50,365 nucleotides of DNA from an uncultured Eubacteriales bacterium. Lineage in GTDB: Bacteria; Bacillota; Clostridia; Oscillospirales; Oscillospiraceae. The notes under the pieces were generated by a model. That model searched no databases, was not told where the DNA came from, and saw nothing but the letters and a program-made list of their open reading frames with translations. The DNA is taken from NCBI GenBank assembly GCA_902492005.1, contig CABUJV010000013.1, positions 1-50,365 on the forward strand, given 5' to 3'. Below are positions 49,320-50,365 of this stretch, piece by piece (the stretch's first letter is position 1; each line of letters starts with the position of its first letter). A program made the translations under genes and the position numbers.

Positions 49320-50221
49320 AACGAAACGCAGTGAGAACAGCGCTTCTGTTGGCTGCTATTGGAGCGGCCCTGTGGCTCACCGGCTGTCAGGTAAAAATAA
49401 ATGAGGAGACTTCCGGCCTCTCCGAGTTTTCCTATGCCGACGTGGAGAACTACTCAGTGGGAGCGGCGGAACTGTCGGAAACGGTGGAGCATATCGAGAT
49501 CCACTGGCTGGTCGGGAATGTGACGGTCACGCCCCACAAGTCGCATACCGTTTCCTTTTCGGAGGAAAGCCTCGGGGCCTTGACCAATGACATGCAGTTG
49601 CACTACTGGTTAGACGGCACGACCCTACATATTAAATTCTGCCGCGGTGGGAAATGGCGGCTGGATGAGATGGAGAAGGACCTGACGGTACTGGTGCCGG
49701 AGGAACTGCATCTGGCCAGCCTGATGGTCAAAAGCCTGTCTGCCGACATCCATCTGGACACGCTTCAGGCGGAGTCGGCGGACATCAGCACCAACTCCGG
49801 GGACGTGGAACTGACAGACGGCACGGTGACCGATATCGTCCAGGTTGATACTACCTCCGGCTGGCTGGACGTGAGCCTTGCCCAGCCGCTGGAAGCCTTC
49901 ACCTGGAGCACGGTTTCCGGGACACTCCAAGTCAGTGCGCCAACGATCCAAAACTTCTCCGCAAGCTCCGTCAGCGGCTCGGTTGGCCTGTCTGCAGAGG
50001 AAGCGCCGGAAAGCCTGGCCATCAAGACCATCTCCGGCAATATCGATCTTGCTTTGCCGGAGGACGCGTCGTTCACACTGGACTATGCTTCCACCAGCGG
50101 AGAGCTGTCTACGGACATACCCTGTCAAACGGATGCGGGACAGTATACCTTCGGAGATGGAAAAGGCGAGTATGTAATCCATACCGTGTCCGGGGATGTC
50201 GGGATTACCGTGGCCCAATAA
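49316..50221 (+). CDS. DUF4097 beta-repeat lipoprotein
   Basis: 301 residues. A signal peptide ends in the lipobox LTGC (Cys24), so the protein is likely lipid-anchored. The rest is a right-handed beta-helix-like series of short repeats (NVTVTP, ADIHLDTL, GDVELTDG, GWLDVSLAQ, GNIDLALP, GDVGITVAQ) typical of the DUF4097 adhesin-like family. Such genes often accompany envelope-stress regulators; here the coupled 41-residue peptide gene is upstream. Confidence 0.87.
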   Translation: MKRNAVRTALLLAAIGAALWLTGCQVKINEETSGLSEFSYADVENYSVGAAELSETVEHIEIHWLVGNVTVTPHKSHTVSFSEESLGALTNDMQLHYWLDGTTLHIKFCRGGKWRLDEMEKDLTVLVPEELHLASLMVKSLSADIHLDTLQAESADISTNSGDVELTDGTVTDIVQVDTTSGWLDVSLAQPLEAFTWSTVSGTLQVSAPTIQNFSASSVSGSVGLSAEEAPESLAIKTISGNIDLALPEDASFTLDYASTSGELSTDIPCQTDAGQYTFGDGKGEYVIHTVSGDVGITVAQ

Positions 50222-50258
50222 AGGAGGAAACATTACGCAAAAAGAAGTCAAATGACAT

Positions 50259-50292
50259 TGTGAAGACACTGTGAAGACAATAATTGTTATAA
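50259..50292 (+). promoter_or_regulatory. tandem repeats upstream of a promoter at the right edge
   Basis: TGTGAAGACA occurs at 50259-50268 and 50270-50279, an 11-base period, followed by TTATAA at 50287-50292. Direct repeats one helical turn apart are typical of OmpR-family regulator sites. The target gene would lie beyond the window. Confidence 0.45.
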
Positions 50293-50365
50293 GTGGTTAT
50301 CCCTTTGAGTAAGCCAAACTTGAAGCACAAACAGCCATGGCCAAACGCTCCAACAGGGCCCCGGC

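Noticed and set aside
1..50365. CRISPR arrays, transposases, integrases, rRNA
   Set aside because: Looked for and not seen. The only repeats are the short ones reported.

Overview
The window looks like chromosome of a high-GC, anaerobic, gut-type clostridium of the Oscillospiraceae (Flavonifractor / Lawsonibacter / Pseudoflavonifractor neighbourhood). The evidence is the set of Firmicutes hallmarks on GC-rich DNA: a walRKHI operon with walJ nearby, MurA, RlmH, a MecA-like adaptor, a T-box, AGGAGG ribosome binding sites, and fermentative anaerobic enzymes (tryptophanase, BKACE, family I CoA-transferase, an Fe-S ene-reductase). The species is an inference; I see no rRNA or phylogenetic marker that fixes it.

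0-27.5 kb is mostly core. Methionine uptake (metN-metI, then a T-box ahead of metQ) is followed by a cysteine synthase homologue. On the minus strand come an LCP cell-wall ligase, an AI-2E-type permease, and the aroF-tyrA operon, whose leader encodes a 27-residue peptide with six tyrosines. Then come phosphoglucomutase and the cluster murA-walJ-rlmH-small ORF-zinc ribbon, followed by a MecA-like protein. On the plus strand is Nudix-walR-walK-walH-walI, where walI appears to start at CTG. A tryptophanase/NSS-transporter pair with a small HTH gene follows. A membrane-anchored HTH, an HD-domain protein and a YyaL/DUF255 protein lead to tRNA-Arg(CCG).

28-40.2 kb is the most interesting part: a catabolic island that appears to be under sigma-54 control. 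Four operons each carry a well-matched -24/-12 promoter: hydrolase + MFS, Fe-S ene-reductase + ABM monooxygenase, metallo-beta-lactamase hydrolase, and BKACE + CoA-transferase. In the middle is one PAS-AAA+ enhancer-binding protein read from a sigma-70 promoter. Its Fis-type DNA-binding domain is separated from the rest by a single in-frame UAG. Shared short repeats upstream of two or three of the promoters are candidate activator sites. I infer a transport-hydrolysis-reduction-thiolytic cleavage route for an unidentified ester, lactone or cyclic substrate.

40.4-50.3 kb is accessory DNA: a TetR regulator, a LytTR/DUF3021 pair, a KTR protein, an MFS exporter, GNAT and VOC proteins, flavodoxin-like reductases, DUF3795, a DJ-1 protein, a CPBP protease, small membrane proteins and a DUF4097 lipoprotein. 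Base composition is uneven. Three near-identical 24-bp repeats correspond to the 3' end of the KTR gene, and three one-base losses break two genes (GNAT and one reductase). No CRISPR array, transposase, integrase or rRNA was seen.
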